Shown in pieces: positions 8,851 to 17,561 of a stretch of DNA of 64,000 nucleotides. The stretch's first letter is position 1. Each line of letters begins with the position of its first letter. This DNA comes from Alphaproteobacteria bacterium (lineage in GTDB: Bacteria; Pseudomonadota; Alphaproteobacteria; Rhizobiales; Aestuariivirgaceae), in the NCBI GenBank assembly GCA_028868695.1, contig JAGWTZ010000002.1, forward strand, positions 46,128-110,127, given 5' to 3'. The position numbers and the translations under genes are program-made. The notes beneath the pieces were generated by a model. The model did not search any database. It was not told where the DNA came from and was given only the letters and a program-made list of their open reading frames with translations.

Positions 8851-10410
8851 CTAGTTCACGCTGTCTGGCAATTCCCGCTCGCGCCGCGCAACGAAGGCAG
8901 CCAGCTCTTCGGCCTTGGCTTCGTCCATCTTGGGTTTTTCATAGGCCGCCAGCATGGCCCGCGCCTTGTCGCGCCCGCGCGTGTCATGGTCCTTGGCCCC
9001 TTCCGCGCTCCATTGCTCGAAGGAGTTGAAATCCATGATCGAAGGCATGAAGAAGGCCTTGTCGAAATGTTCCAGCGTGTGCTGCGTGCCGAGGAAATGC
9101 CCGGCCGGGCCCACTTCGCGCACCGCCGCCATGGCATCCTTGAAATCATCAAACTTCAGGCCCTGGCCATATTTGTACCAGCCCGCCACCTGCTCGCAAT
9201 CCGTGACAAACTTGGAATAGCCGCAAGCAAGTCCCGCTTCCAGCCAGCCAGCCGAATGCCAGATGTAGTTGGCGCCGGACAGCACCGCGGCATGCATCAG
9301 CATGTTGGATTCATAGCCCGCCTGCGCATCATTGAGCTTGGAGCCCACATGGAACCCGGACGTGCGCCAAGGCAACTTGTATTTGCGCGCCAGCTGCCCC
9401 ATCACGAACATCATCTGGGCCGCCTCGGGCGTGCCACCCATCGGCGCGCCGGACTTCATGTCCACAGTCACCATGAACTGGCCATAGATCACCGGCGCGC
9501 CCTTGCGGATCAGCTGCGTGAAGGCCACGCCCGCCAAGGCCTCGGCATTCACCTGCGCCACCGCGCCGATTGATGAGGCGGAAGTCGAAGCGCCACACAG
9601 CGCGAATGGGGCTGCGATGATCGGCTGGTTGTGGCTGGCATAGACGCGCATGGCATCCAGCATCGTCTGGTCCCACACAAGGGGCGAATTGCAGTTGGTG
9701 ATGGAAACAACAACCGTATTGTCCTTCACAAAGGCGTCGCCGAACACGATGCCCGCCATCTTCATCACATCCTCGGCGCGCTCCTTCGAGGTGACAATGC
9801 CCATATACGGCTTGTCGGAATGGGTCATCGCCGAATGGATGATGTGCAAGTGCCGCTTCGGCACCGGGATTTCCATCGGTTCGCAGATGATCGAGCTGGC
9901 GGAATGGATATGCGGCGCCATCTGCGCCAGCTTGTGGAAGTTGTTGAGGTCGCCCAGCGAGCCATAGCGGCGCACATTGTCAAGGTCCCGCACATAGGGC
10001 GCGCCATACATGGGGATGAAGATTGAATTCTTGCCGCCCACCCGCACCGTGCGCTCAGGGTTGCGCGCGTGCAGGGTGAATTCCTCTGGCGCTGTGGAGA
10101 TCAGCTGCATCAGCAGCGCGCGGTCAATGCGCACGCGCGTGCCCTGCACATCCGCCCCTGCCGCCTTCCACATGGCGGGCGCCGCATCATCGCGGAACTC
10201 GCAGCCCACCTCTTCGAGGATTTTCAGTGACTCGTCGTGGATCAGTTCCACCGCCTCATTGGGCAGGATCTCATAGGTGGGAATGTTGCGCACCAGCGCG
10301 GGCATTGACACCATCGGCGCGCCGCGCAGCGCGCGCCGCCCTTCGCGGCCGCCTCCGCCGCGCCGGGCGCTGGTGGAAGTGGTTTCAACAACTGCGCTTG
10401 TGTCTGACAT
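8851..10410 (-). CDS. MttB-family methyltransferase without pyrrolysine (quaternary-amine type)
   Basis: 519 residues of the trimethylamine methyltransferase (MttB/MtgB) superfamily: a TIM-barrel enzyme that moves a methyl group from a quaternary or tertiary amine to a corrinoid protein. Recognisable segments are GAPYVRDLDNVRRYG near 140, TNCNSPLVWDQTMLDA near 235 and GTPEAAQMMFVMGQLARKY near 325. The frame is open throughout with no in-frame TAG, so it belongs to the non-pyrrolysine branch exemplified by glycine betaine methyltransferase. No cognate MttC corrinoid protein is in the window. The start at 10410 gives MSDTSAVVE; none of the candidate starts has a good ribosome site. LysR gene and binding boxes lie just upstream. 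Confidence 0.88.
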   Translation of the reverse strand: MSDTSAVVETTSTSARRGGGGREGRRALRGAPMVSMPALVRNIPTYEILPNEAVELIHDESLKILEEVGCEFRDDAAPAMWKAAGADVQGTRVRIDRALLMQLISTAPEEFTLHARNPERTVRVGGKNSIFIPMYGAPYVRDLDNVRRYGSLGDLNNFHKLAQMAPHIHSASSIICEPMEIPVPKRHLHIIHSAMTHSDKPYMGIVTSKERAEDVMKMAGIVFGDAFVKDNTVVVSITNCNSPLVWDQTMLDAMRVYASHNQPIIAAPFALCGASTSASSIGAVAQVNAEALAGVAFTQLIRKGAPVIYGQFMVTVDMKSGAPMGGTPEAAQMMFVMGQLARKYKLPWRTSGFHVGSKLNDAQAGYESNMLMHAAVLSGANYIWHSAGWLEAGLACGYSKFVTDCEQVAGWYKYGQGLKFDDFKDAMAAVREVGPAGHFLGTQHTLEHFDKAFFMPSIMDFNSFEQWSAEGAKDHDTRGRDKARAMLAAYEKPKMDEAKAEELAAFVARRERELPDSVN

Positions 10411-10463
10411 GATGGGGCCTGCAAGGTTTGCTTGGGCCATCATCGCCCGCGCCCGCGCCACAA

Positions 10464-10508
10464 CTCAAGCGAATAACAAGCCGCGCTCGCTTGAGTTTGT
10501 TTCAAGCG
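10464..10508. promoter_or_regulatory. LysR-type binding boxes ahead of the mttB-like gene
   Basis: CGCTTGA (10488-10494), seven bases, TCAAGCG (10502-10508): a T-N11-A box with 7-bp arms that overlaps the lysR stop codon. A third half-site CTCAAGCG lies at 10464-10471. The same palindrome recurs upstream of lysR at 11429-11449, so the adjacent LysR protein is the natural reader. Confidence 0.6.
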
Positions 10509-11398
10509 AAACTGCCCAGCAGCCACTCCTTCAGGATGGCGGCCTGCGCGCTCAACGGCTTTCGCGTGCTCCACGTCACGTGATAGCATTCGGGTGCCGC
10601 CATCTCGGCCTTGCCCACCTTGACGAGCTGGCCTGATTTCAGCAGCGGCTCCACCAGCCGCGCCCAGCCCAGCGCCACGCCCTGACCGCTCTGTGCTGCC
10701 TGCAGGGAGATCACGTAGCTGTTGAAGCGCCGCAGGTTCAGCTTGCGCCCCGGCTGGCCTGTGGCGCGCAGGAACTCGGCCCAATCGGTCCAGGAAGGGT
10801 CCGCCCCCTCGACAGAAAGCAGCGGCAGGCCCGCCAGGTCCTTGGCTGATTTCACCTTGAACTTGCGCATGAAGGCCGGGCTCGCCACCGGGAAAATGCG
10901 GTCATCAAACATTTTGGCGGAGTGCTCCTCCGCCCACGCGCCGTCGCCATAGCGGATGCGCAGATCCACATCGGGGCGGAACAATTCCTGTGCCCGGTCA
11001 GAAATCACATGGTCAATGATGATATCCTGGTGCGCCGCCCAGAAGGCGCCCAGCCGCGGCAGCAGCCAAAGCTGTGCAAAGGCCGTGGTGGTGCCAATGG
11101 AAACGCCGCCCGTCGCGCCACTGGATTTCAGTTGCTTGAACGTCGCTGAAAGTTTCTCGAAGGAATCGCTCAGGCTCGCCGCCAGCGCCTCGCCCTCGCT
11201 GGTCAGCGCCAGCGCCCGGTGCAGCCGCCTGAACACGGCGTGCCCAAGTTCTCCCTCCAGAAGCTTGATGTGCTTCGAGATGGCCCCGGTGGTGACATTC
11301 AATTCCGCCGCCGCCCGCGTCAGGCTCAGGTGCCGTGCCGCAGCCTCAAAGGCCACCAGGCTGCTGAAGGCGGGAAGGCTGTAGGGTCTGCGGAGCAT
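10502..11398 (-). CDS. LysR-family transcriptional regulator (GcvA-like)
   Basis: 298 residues: N-terminal winged helix-turn-helix (FEAAARHLSLTRAAAELNVTTGAISKHIKLLE, residues about 18-50) and a C-terminal periplasmic-binding-like effector domain. The HTH sequence resembles the GcvA group. It lies directly upstream of, and in the same direction as, the MttB-like gene, and the two copies of GCTTGA-N7-TCAAGC flank it. This suggests that it controls its own expression and that of the methyltransferase in response to a methylated amine; the effector is inferred, not shown. Confidence 0.92.
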   Translation of the reverse strand: MLRRPYSLPAFSSLVAFEAAARHLSLTRAAAELNVTTGAISKHIKLLEGELGHAVFRRLHRALALTSEGEALAASLSDSFEKLSATFKQLKSSGATGGVSIGTTTAFAQLWLLPRLGAFWAAHQDIIIDHVISDRAQELFRPDVDLRIRYGDGAWAEEHSAKMFDDRIFPVASPAFMRKFKVKSAKDLAGLPLLSVEGADPSWTDWAEFLRATGQPGRKLNLRRFNSYVISLQAAQSGQGVALGWARLVEPLLKSGQLVKVGKAEMAAPECYHVTWSTRKPLSAQAAILKEWLLGSFA

Positions 11399-11410
11399 GG
11401 ATCACATCAT

Positions 11411-11449
11411 GGCTTGAGGGCTTGGCTTCGCTTGACCTTAGTTCAAGCC
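11411..11449. promoter_or_regulatory. LysR-type binding box upstream of lysR
   Basis: CGCTTGA (11429-11435), CCTTAGT, TCAAGCC (11443-11449), 31 bp upstream of the lysR start, with a further GGCTTGA half-site at 11411-11417. It has the same spacing and arms as the box at 10488-10508, as expected for autoregulation. Confidence 0.55.
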
Positions 11450-11480
11450 GCGCAGCGCCACAACCGGGCCAGCAAATGCC

Positions 11481-12374
11481 TCATGGCTGCGTCACGATGG
11501 GAATGCGCGGGTTCTGGTCGCGCTGCAGTTTCGCCGCAAGCCCCACTGCCAGAGCCTGCGCCAGGCACATGGGCGCCGCCAGAGAGCGTGAGAAGGTGTA
11601 TTCATGCTCTGGCACTGCAAAGAACACCTTGGCATTCTTGGCGAGCGGCGAAAGCGTCGAGTCGGTGATTGCGATGACCGGCACATCCCTTGCCGCCACG
11701 GCTTCAACGATGTTGACCACCTCAGTGGCATAAAACCGGAAGGCCACGGCAAACAGCAGGTCTCCCCTGCGCATCACCCCAGCCATATGGGTGGCAAGGC
11801 CGCCGCTGGCATCCAGCAGCACCGTGCGCTTGCCCAGCATGGTAAGGATATAGCGCATCAGTTCCACGATGGGCGCAGAGCGCAGCTGCCCCGCAAGATA
11901 GATGGTGTCGGCCTTCTCCATCAGCGAGATGGCCGCCTCAAGCGAGGCTGCATCAATGCCGGTCATCAGGTCTTGCAGCGAGGCGATGTCGCGCAGCACC
12001 AGTTCATTGAGAAGGCCCTGCGGCCCGCTGTCCGGCTTGCGGCTCAGCTCTGTGCGCAAGGCCTTCACGCGCGCATCAAAGCCCGGCGCGGCGGTGGTGA
12101 GGCGCTTCTGGAAGACGGCCTGCAATTCCTTGAAGCCGTCATAGCCGAGCGATTGCGCAAACCGCACAAAGCTGGAGGCATGAATGCCGCAGGAATCCGC
12201 AATCGCATTGAGCGATTTCACCGCCACGTCATTCGGGTTCTGCGTCAGATAAACCGCAATCTGCTGATAGGCTTTGCTCATCCCGTCATGGTTTTCATGG
12301 ATGACGCGGATCAGCTCCTCGTAGTCCTTCAATTCCTGCTGCTGGGCCACGCCACTCTCCCCTGCCGGCCTCAC
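11481..12374 (-). CDS. MurR/RpiR-family transcriptional regulator
   Basis: 297 residues: N-terminal HTH_6 domain (about residues 20-95, with AVKSLNAIADSCGIHASSFVRFAQSLGY) and a C-terminal SIS sugar-phosphate-binding domain (ADTIYLAGQLRSAPIVELMRY near 165, VPVIAITDSTLSPLAKNA near 230). It starts with GTG at 12374, overlapping the aldehyde dehydrogenase stop in the GTGA arrangement, so it is the last gene of the hydroxyacid dehydrogenase-aldehyde dehydrogenase-regulator operon. It probably binds the large palindrome at 14861-14898 and senses an intermediate of that pathway. Confidence 0.93.
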   Translation of the reverse strand: MRPAGESGVAQQQELKDYEELIRVIHENHDGMSKAYQQIAVYLTQNPNDVAVKSLNAIADSCGIHASSFVRFAQSLGYDGFKELQAVFQKRLTTAAPGFDARVKALRTELSRKPDSGPQGLLNELVLRDIASLQDLMTGIDAASLEAAISLMEKADTIYLAGQLRSAPIVELMRYILTMLGKRTVLLDASGGLATHMAGVMRRGDLLFAVAFRFYATEVVNIVEAVAARDVPVIAITDSTLSPLAKNAKVFFAVPEHEYTFSRSLAAPMCLAQALAVGLAAKLQRDQNPRIPIVTQP

Positions 12375-13810
12375 ACCGTCATCTGCGCAAGCTTGACGTT
12401 GAGATAGTCATGGATGCTTTCGCTGCCGCCCTCGCGGCCCATGCCGGAGGCCTTGATGCCGCCGAAGGGGGCCTCGGCGGCAGCCAGCGCAAAGCTGTTG
12501 ATGCCCACCATGCCAGCTTGCAAGCGCTGCGCCGCCTCGCGCATGCGCCTGGCATTGGACGTGAAGGCATAGGCCGAAAGGCCAAGCTCCGTGGCGTTGG
12601 CACGGGTATAAACCTCTTCATCCGTGGCAAAGGGCGTGATGGCGGCAATGGGGCCGAAGTTTTCCTCGGCAATGGCCTTGGCATCATCAGGCAAGCCGGA
12701 GATCACCGTGGGCTCATAGAAGAAGCCCTTGTTCTGGCCGTCTGGGCGCTTGCCGCCGGCTTCGATCTTGCCGCCGCGTTTCCGGGCATCGGCCACAATG
12801 GCCTCAATGGCATCCACCCGCCGCTGGTTGATCAGCGGGCCCATCTGCGAAGTTTCATCAAGCCCATGCCCCAGCTTCAGCGCCTTGGCGCGGGCCGCAA
12901 AGCCAGAGACGAACTTGCCATGCAGGCTTTCATGCACATAGAAACGGTCTCCGGTCACGCACACCTGTCCGGCATTGGCGAACTTCACCGGCACGCAGAT
13001 GTCGAGGGTCTTCTCCAGGTCGGCATCATCGAAGACCACCACCGGCGCATTGCCGCCCAGCTCCATCGAAACCCGCTTCAGCGTGGCGGCGGAATCGCGG
13101 ATCATCTGCTGGCCCACGGCGGTGGAGCCAGTGAGCGAGATCTTGCGCACCAAGGGCGAGGCCATGATCGGCGCATAGGTTGTCTCGGTGGGTCCGATCA
13201 CCAGATTGACCGTGCCCGCCGGAAGCCCGGCCTCCCGCAGGCAATCCACCAGCAGCATCGCTGTGCCGGGCACTTCCCGCGAGGGCCGGACAATCACCGT
13301 GCAGCCAGCCGCAAGGGCGGGAGCCACCTTGCGGGCAATCAGCACGGCAGGGAAATTCCAGGCCGTAAAGGCCGCCACCACGCCAATCGGCTCGTGATGC
13401 ACTTCAATGCGCCCACCCGGCGCGCGGCTTTCAACGATGCGGCCATAGATGCGCCGCGCCTCTTCGGCATGCCAGCGGAACTGGTCAATGGAAAGCTGCC
13501 ACTCGCGCCGCGCCTGGGCGATGGGCTTACCGGTTTCCAGCACCATGGTGCGGGCCACTTCCTCAGTGCGCGCCGTCATGACATTGGCGGCATTGTGCAA
13601 GATGTCGGCCCGCGCCCAGGCCGAAAGCCCGCGCCAGCCAGCCATTGCCTTGTTGGCCGATTCAATCGCGCCTTCGACATCGCCAGCCGTTGCAATGGGC
13701 GCCGTGCCCAGCTGTTCGCCAGTGGCCGGGTCAATGACTGGCAGCACGCCGCCTTGCGTCTTGGCAATCCACGCCCCGCCGATGAAGAGGCCGAATTGAT
13801 TGTAGTTCAT
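12371..13810 (-). CDS. NAD(P)-dependent aldehyde dehydrogenase (GabD-like)
   Basis: 479 residues, standard ALDH length. AAFTAWNFPAVLIARKVAPALAAG near 145 is the cofactor segment. The catalytic Glu lies in SMELGGNAPVVVFDDADLE near 250 and the catalytic Cys in FANAGQVCVTGDRF near 285; the C-terminal motif is PFGGIKASGMGREGG. The overall pattern is nearest to succinate-semialdehyde/glycolaldehyde-type dehydrogenases. The start at 13810 comes one base after the stop of the preceding gene (TGACATG), so the two are translationally coupled. An upstream in-frame start would overlap that gene and is unlikely. Substrate is probably an aldehyde made in the same pathway. Confidence 0.93.
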   Translation of the reverse strand: MNYNQFGLFIGGAWIAKTQGGVLPVIDPATGEQLGTAPIATAGDVEGAIESANKAMAGWRGLSAWARADILHNAANVMTARTEEVARTMVLETGKPIAQARREWQLSIDQFRWHAEEARRIYGRIVESRAPGGRIEVHHEPIGVVAAFTAWNFPAVLIARKVAPALAAGCTVIVRPSREVPGTAMLLVDCLREAGLPAGTVNLVIGPTETTYAPIMASPLVRKISLTGSTAVGQQMIRDSAATLKRVSMELGGNAPVVVFDDADLEKTLDICVPVKFANAGQVCVTGDRFYVHESLHGKFVSGFAARAKALKLGHGLDETSQMGPLINQRRVDAIEAIVADARKRGGKIEAGGKRPDGQNKGFFYEPTVISGLPDDAKAIAEENFGPIAAITPFATDEEVYTRANATELGLSAYAFTSNARRMREAAQRLQAGMVGINSFALAAAEAPFGGIKASGMGREGGSESIHDYLNVKLAQMTV

Positions 13811-13811
13811 G

Positions 13812-14783
13812 TCAACCTGCCTTGGGGCCAGCGCCCACACCATTCACAACCAGCGCCGGATTGAGCTTTCCGGCGAAGAAATCGAGCACATTCTGCACCG
13901 AAGACACCGCCATGCGTTCAGCGCACTCCAGCGTCAGCGCCGCATTGTGCGGCGTGATGATCACCTGGTCGAAGCCCAGCAGCGGGTGGTCCGGCGGCGG
14001 CGGCTCGGCATCCAGCACATCAATGCCGGCGGCTCCCACACGCCCGCTGCGCAATGCGGCCGCAAGGGCAGCCTCGTCGATCAGCCCGCCGCGCGCCGTG
14101 TTGATGACGGCGGCGCCCGGCTTGATCTGTGCCAGCTGCGCAACCCCCAGCACCGGTCCGTCAGACTTGGGAATGTGCAAGGAGACCACATCGGCCCGCG
14201 CCAGTGCGGCGCCAAGATCAGCCTCGGAACTCACTGGCCCCTCGGGCCATCCCTGCTTCAGCAAATATGGGTCATAAGCCGAAACGCTCATGCCAAAGAC
14301 GCCAGCCATCCGCGCCAGCAGCCGCCCGATCCGGCCATAGCCCACGATGAGCAGATGCTTGCCTGCAACCTCGCGGGACTCAAGCGTGTTGCGCCAGGCC
14401 CATTGCCCATGCCGCACCGCTTTCTCGGCGCGGTTCAACCGCCGCGAGGCTGCAAGGATCAGCATCATCGCATGCTCGGCCACGGCGCTGGAATTGACGT
14501 CACCCACAATCGCCAGCGGAATTCCGCGCGCCGTCAGGGCTGGAACATCCACCGCGTCATAACCCACGCCATGGCGCGAAACGATCTTGAGCCTGTGCGC
14601 TGCAGCCACAGTCTCTGCCCGCAACGGCTGCGTGCGGATCACCAGCGCGTCCGCCCCGGCGATGAGCGGCACATAGGAGGACTCGCTTACTTCCTCGACA
14701 TGCTGAAAGCTGAAGCCCGGGCTCGCCTCAAGCAGCGCAAGCCCCGCGGGGTGCAGTTTTCCGGCCAACAGAACATGCGGCAT
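13812..14783 (-). CDS. D-isomer-specific 2-hydroxyacid dehydrogenase (phosphoglycerate dehydrogenase-like)
   Basis: 323 residues. Rossmann motif VGYGRIGRLLA near 150; catalytic Arg in NTARGGLIDEAAL near 238, Glu in DAEPPPPDHPLL and His in ITPHNAALTLE near 292. The frame is open far upstream, but ATG 14783 has GGGAGA 7 nt before it and yields the normal N-terminus MPHVLLAGKLHPAGL. First gene of the operon with the aldehyde dehydrogenase and RpiR regulator. Expected to oxidise or reduce a 2-hydroxy/2-keto acid; true SerA function is unlikely because no ACT domain is present. Confidence 0.92.
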   Translation of the reverse strand: MPHVLLAGKLHPAGLALLEASPGFSFQHVEEVSESSYVPLIAGADALVIRTQPLRAETVAAAHRLKIVSRHGVGYDAVDVPALTARGIPLAIVGDVNSSAVAEHAMMLILAASRRLNRAEKAVRHGQWAWRNTLESREVAGKHLLIVGYGRIGRLLARMAGVFGMSVSAYDPYLLKQGWPEGPVSSEADLGAALARADVVSLHIPKSDGPVLGVAQLAQIKPGAAVINTARGGLIDEAALAAALRSGRVGAAGIDVLDAEPPPPDHPLLGFDQVIITPHNAALTLECAERMAVSSVQNVLDFFAGKLNPALVVNGVGAGPKAG

Positions 14784-14859
14784 CTTTGTCTCCCATCTTG
14801 CACGGCCACCAATGCAGATTGCGCCGCGCCCATTTTCCGGCCCGCCCCAAAATGGTTTC

Positions 14860-14888
14860 TGTATGCTTTTTGCAATGAAAATTGTCAA
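14860..14888 (-). promoter_or_regulatory. Promoter of the hydroxyacid/aldehyde dehydrogenase operon
   Basis: Minus strand: TTGACA (14888-14883), a 17-bp spacer, CATACA (14865-14860). The -35 is a perfect consensus. The whole promoter lies inside the palindrome 14861-14898, so the operator protein would compete with RNA polymerase. Confidence 0.5.
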
Positions 14889-14898
14889 GAATGCATAC
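14861..14898. promoter_or_regulatory. 38-bp palindrome, probable RpiR operator
   Basis: Arms GTATGC (14861-14866) and GCATAC (14893-14898), extending inward so that 9 of the first 11 symmetric positions match. It overlaps the promoter of the operon that ends with an RpiR-type gene, which makes autoregulatory repression the simplest reading. Confidence 0.5.
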
Positions 14899-15054
14899 GG
14901 CAACAAATCTTCCGGGAGCCGTCCCCTGCCTGAATTGACTGGCATTTGCTCAGTCAGAATCATGCTGGCAGGATGCTTCTGGCATTCAACTTGCTTGAAA
15001 ACGCCCACTGTCGCAGGATGAAACCACATTTCCGGCAAAGCGGGATTTTCAGCA

Positions 15055-16524
15055 ATGACCCTCGGGTCGCAAGTTCCAGGGGCTAGAAGCAAGGTCTTGG
15101 CCCTGTTCGCCCTGCTCTGTTTCAGCGTCGTCTTTGCCGCCGTGATCTCAGACCACAGCCACGTGCTGGCAGACCCGGACACGCTGTGGCACGTCACCCT
15201 CGGCAAGGGCGTGGTGCAGGATGGCTGGCCGCATGGAGTTGAAACAGCATCCTACACCTTTCAGGGCCAGCCCTTCCTTGAAGTGGAGTGGCTGTCGGAC
15301 GTCATTTACTATGCGGGCTACGCCGCCGCGGGCTGGCTTGGCGTGATCACCATCGCCGCCGCCATGGCTGGCTTCTTGGCTGTCATCCTGTTCCTTGCGC
15401 TGGCCGATCATGTGAAGCCGCTCTATGCCGCCACGGCCAGCATTTTGCTGTGCTTTGCCACTTATCCGGAATTCATCGCGCGGCCCCACCTCATTTCCTA
15501 TGTGATGCTGGTGTTCTGGACATGGCGGCTGTTCCGCCGCGCAGGGCGCGATGAGGCTCCGGAATTCCTGCTGCTTCCGCTTTTGTCGCTGTGGATCAAC
15601 CTCCATCCCAGCTATGCCTTGGCTGGCGTGATTGCCAGCTTTGCCTTTCTCGACGTCGCCTGGCGCAATTTCCGCACCAAGCCGGGGCTGGTCGGCAGAT
15701 GGGGCCTGTTCCTGCTGCTCTGCCCGCTGTTTTTGTTGCTCAACCCCTATGGCACGCGCCCGCTATGGGTGACGCTGGGCGTGGCAACCCACAATGCCAC
15801 GATGAAGGACATTGAAGAATGGCAGCCCTTCACCCTGGGCAACTGGCCCTTCACTGACATTTACTTCTTCGCCGTTCCCGTGCTGCTGCTTGTTATCCGG
15901 CCAATCCTGCCAGCCGTTCGGGCAGGCTTTGGCCTGTTCTCACTTTACCTTTTCATGAAGCACCTGCGCTTCGCCTTCGCTTATACCTTGCTGGCGCCGG
16001 TCGTGCTGGCGCAGGCCATAGTGGCGCAAGTTCCAGCCCTTTCCGCCAAGGCATGGCGCGCGGCGGAGCCCGATGATGTAGAACGCGCGGCCGCCAGGGG
16101 CTTTGCCTGGTTTGCGGGCCTGCTGCTCGTGGTACCTGTGGCGGCAATTGCCATCGCCAACGCCCGCGCGCCACGCCCCCCGCCGGAATTCTATGTGCAG
16201 GATGCCATTGATTTCGCCAAGACGCACCAGCTCACAGGCCATGTGCTCAATGACTATGGCTTCGGCGGCGCGCTCATCTTCAACGGCGTGCCCACTTTTG
16301 TCGATGGCCGCAGCGACCAGCTGTTCCTCGGCCAGTTCTGGGCCGATCTCAAGGCCTCCATCCGGCCAGATGGCAAGGCCGCCTTCGACAAGATCCTTGC
16401 CAGCCAGAATATCCGCTGGACATTGCTCAAGCCCGATGACCTGCGAAATCTTTTCCTTGCCAGCGAAGGCTGGCAAAAGGCCTATGAAGACAAATACGCC
16501 ACCATCTACACACCGCCCCAGTGA
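15055..16524 (+). CDS. Multi-pass membrane protein, possible GT-C-fold glycosyltransferase
   Basis: 489 residues with about ten hydrophobic segments. After the first segment comes an extracytoplasmic loop with DPDTLWH near residue 40; an acidic D-x-D-type motif in the first loop is the hallmark of GT-C glycosyltransferases that use lipid-linked sugars. The C-terminal 130 residues form a soluble periplasmic-type domain (VDGRSDQLFLGQFWADL). It begins a four-gene rightward operon with a GtrB-like sugar-lipid synthase, a methyltransferase and a small flippase-like protein, supporting transfer of a lipid-carried sugar at the outer face of the inner membrane. The acceptor is unknown and the GT-C call rests on motif and context only. 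Confidence 0.7.
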   Translation: MTLGSQVPGARSKVLALFALLCFSVVFAAVISDHSHVLADPDTLWHVTLGKGVVQDGWPHGVETASYTFQGQPFLEVEWLSDVIYYAGYAAAGWLGVITIAAAMAGFLAVILFLALADHVKPLYAATASILLCFATYPEFIARPHLISYVMLVFWTWRLFRRAGRDEAPEFLLLPLLSLWINLHPSYALAGVIASFAFLDVAWRNFRTKPGLVGRWGLFLLLCPLFLLLNPYGTRPLWVTLGVATHNATMKDIEEWQPFTLGNWPFTDIYFFAVPVLLLVIRPILPAVRAGFGLFSLYLFMKHLRFAFAYTLLAPVVLAQAIVAQVPALSAKAWRAAEPDDVERAAARGFAWFAGLLLVVPVAAIAIANARAPRPPPEFYVQDAIDFAKTHQLTGHVLNDYGFGGALIFNGVPTFVDGRSDQLFLGQFWADLKASIRPDGKAAFDKILASQNIRWTLLKPDDLRNLFLASEGWQKAYEDKYATIYTPPQ

Positions 16525-16541
16525 TTGCAGGAAACAGCGTG

Positions 16542-17561
16542 ATGGCCAGAACCAGCGTGACGCGCAGAAAAAACCAAACCGGCTTTGCAGTCAGCGTTGT
16601 GGTGCCGTGCTTCAATGAGGAAGAAGGCATTGCCGAATTTCATCGCCGCCTTGCGGCCGCATTGTGTGCCCTGCCGGGAAGCGGCGAAATCATCTATGTC
16701 AATGACGGCTCGGCAGACCAGACCTTGCAGGCCCTCAACCGCCTGCCGGATGAAGGCCTTTGCCTGCGTGTGGTCAATCTCTCGCGCAATTTCGGCCATC
16801 AAATGGCGGCCAGCGCCGGGCTTGCCTTGGCGCGTGGCCAGCGGGTGTTGATCATCGATGCCGACTTGCAAGACCCGCCCGAGCTATTGCCGGACATGAT
16901 GCGCCTGATGGATGAAGGGGCCGATGTGGTCTATGGGCAGCGCGTGTCGCGCCGCGGCGAATCCCGCTTCAAGCTGGCGTCTGCCGCCCTGTTTTACCGC
17001 ATGCTGCGCCGCCTTTCGGGCGTTGACATCCCGCGCGATGCAGGGGATTTCCGGCTAATCACCCGCCAGATCGCGGACATCCTGAACGCCATGCCGGAGC
17101 AACACAGGTTCCTGCGCGGCATGGTGGCCATGGTCGGCTTCCGGCAGGTGGCTTTGCCCTATGAACGCGATGCCCGCCACGCCGGCGTCACACATTATCC
17201 CCTCGGCCGCATGCTGGGCCTTGCGATTGACGGCATCACCGGCTTTGCCACCGCACCCTTGCGTGCCTTCTTCCAGCTCAGCGCCATTGTGGGGTTGATG
17301 GCTGTGGCGCTGGCGGGCTGGACGCTCTATTCCTACTTTGCCTTCTCGACCACGCCGGGCTGGCCCAGCCTGATGTCCACGGTCTTGTTCTTCTCGGCCA
17401 TCCAGATTTTTGGCATCGCCCTGATCGGCGAATATGTCGGCCGGACTTTCATCCAAACCAAATCCCGTCCGCTCTATCTGGTGCAGTCAATCCAGGAGAA
17501 TGGCAAGCCTATCAAGCCCAACAGATCCGGGCGGAAAGGTAGCCATGCCAGCGGCCGCTGA
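16542..17561 (+). CDS. Polyprenyl-phosphate glycosyltransferase, GT2 (GtrB/DPM1-like)
   Basis: 339 residues: an N-terminal GT-A domain (SVVVPCFNEEEGI near 18, IIYVNDGSADQT near 50, DADLQDPPELLP near 105, containing the metal-binding DADLQD) and two C-terminal transmembrane helices (about 225-290), the layout of GtrB/ArnC enzymes that load a sugar onto undecaprenyl phosphate. ATG 16542 is preceded by AGGA at 9 nt. A GTG at 16521 overlapping the upstream stop (GTGA) is an alternative. It would make the lipid-linked donor for the adjacent GT-C-like protein. Confidence 0.9.
   Translation: MARTSVTRRKNQTGFAVSVVVPCFNEEEGIAEFHRRLAAALCALPGSGEIIYVNDGSADQTLQALNRLPDEGLCLRVVNLSRNFGHQMAASAGLALARGQRVLIIDADLQDPPELLPDMMRLMDEGADVVYGQRVSRRGESRFKLASAALFYRMLRRLSGVDIPRDAGDFRLITRQIADILNAMPEQHRFLRGMVAMVGFRQVALPYERDARHAGVTHYPLGRMLGLAIDGITGFATAPLRAFFQLSAIVGLMAVALAGWTLYSYFAFSTTPGWPSLMSTVLFFSAIQIFGIALIGEYVGRTFIQTKSRPLYLVQSIQENGKPIKPNRSGRKGSHASGR

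Noticed and set aside
8851..10410. Pyrrolysine-containing trimethylamine methyltransferase
   Set aside because: The frame has no in-frame TAG and no pyl genes are visible, so it belongs to the non-pyrrolysine branch.
13812..15206. 464-residue version of the hydroxyacid dehydrogenase
   Set aside because: The extra N-terminus has no family match and runs through the promoter and palindrome; ATG 14783 has an excellent ribosome site.
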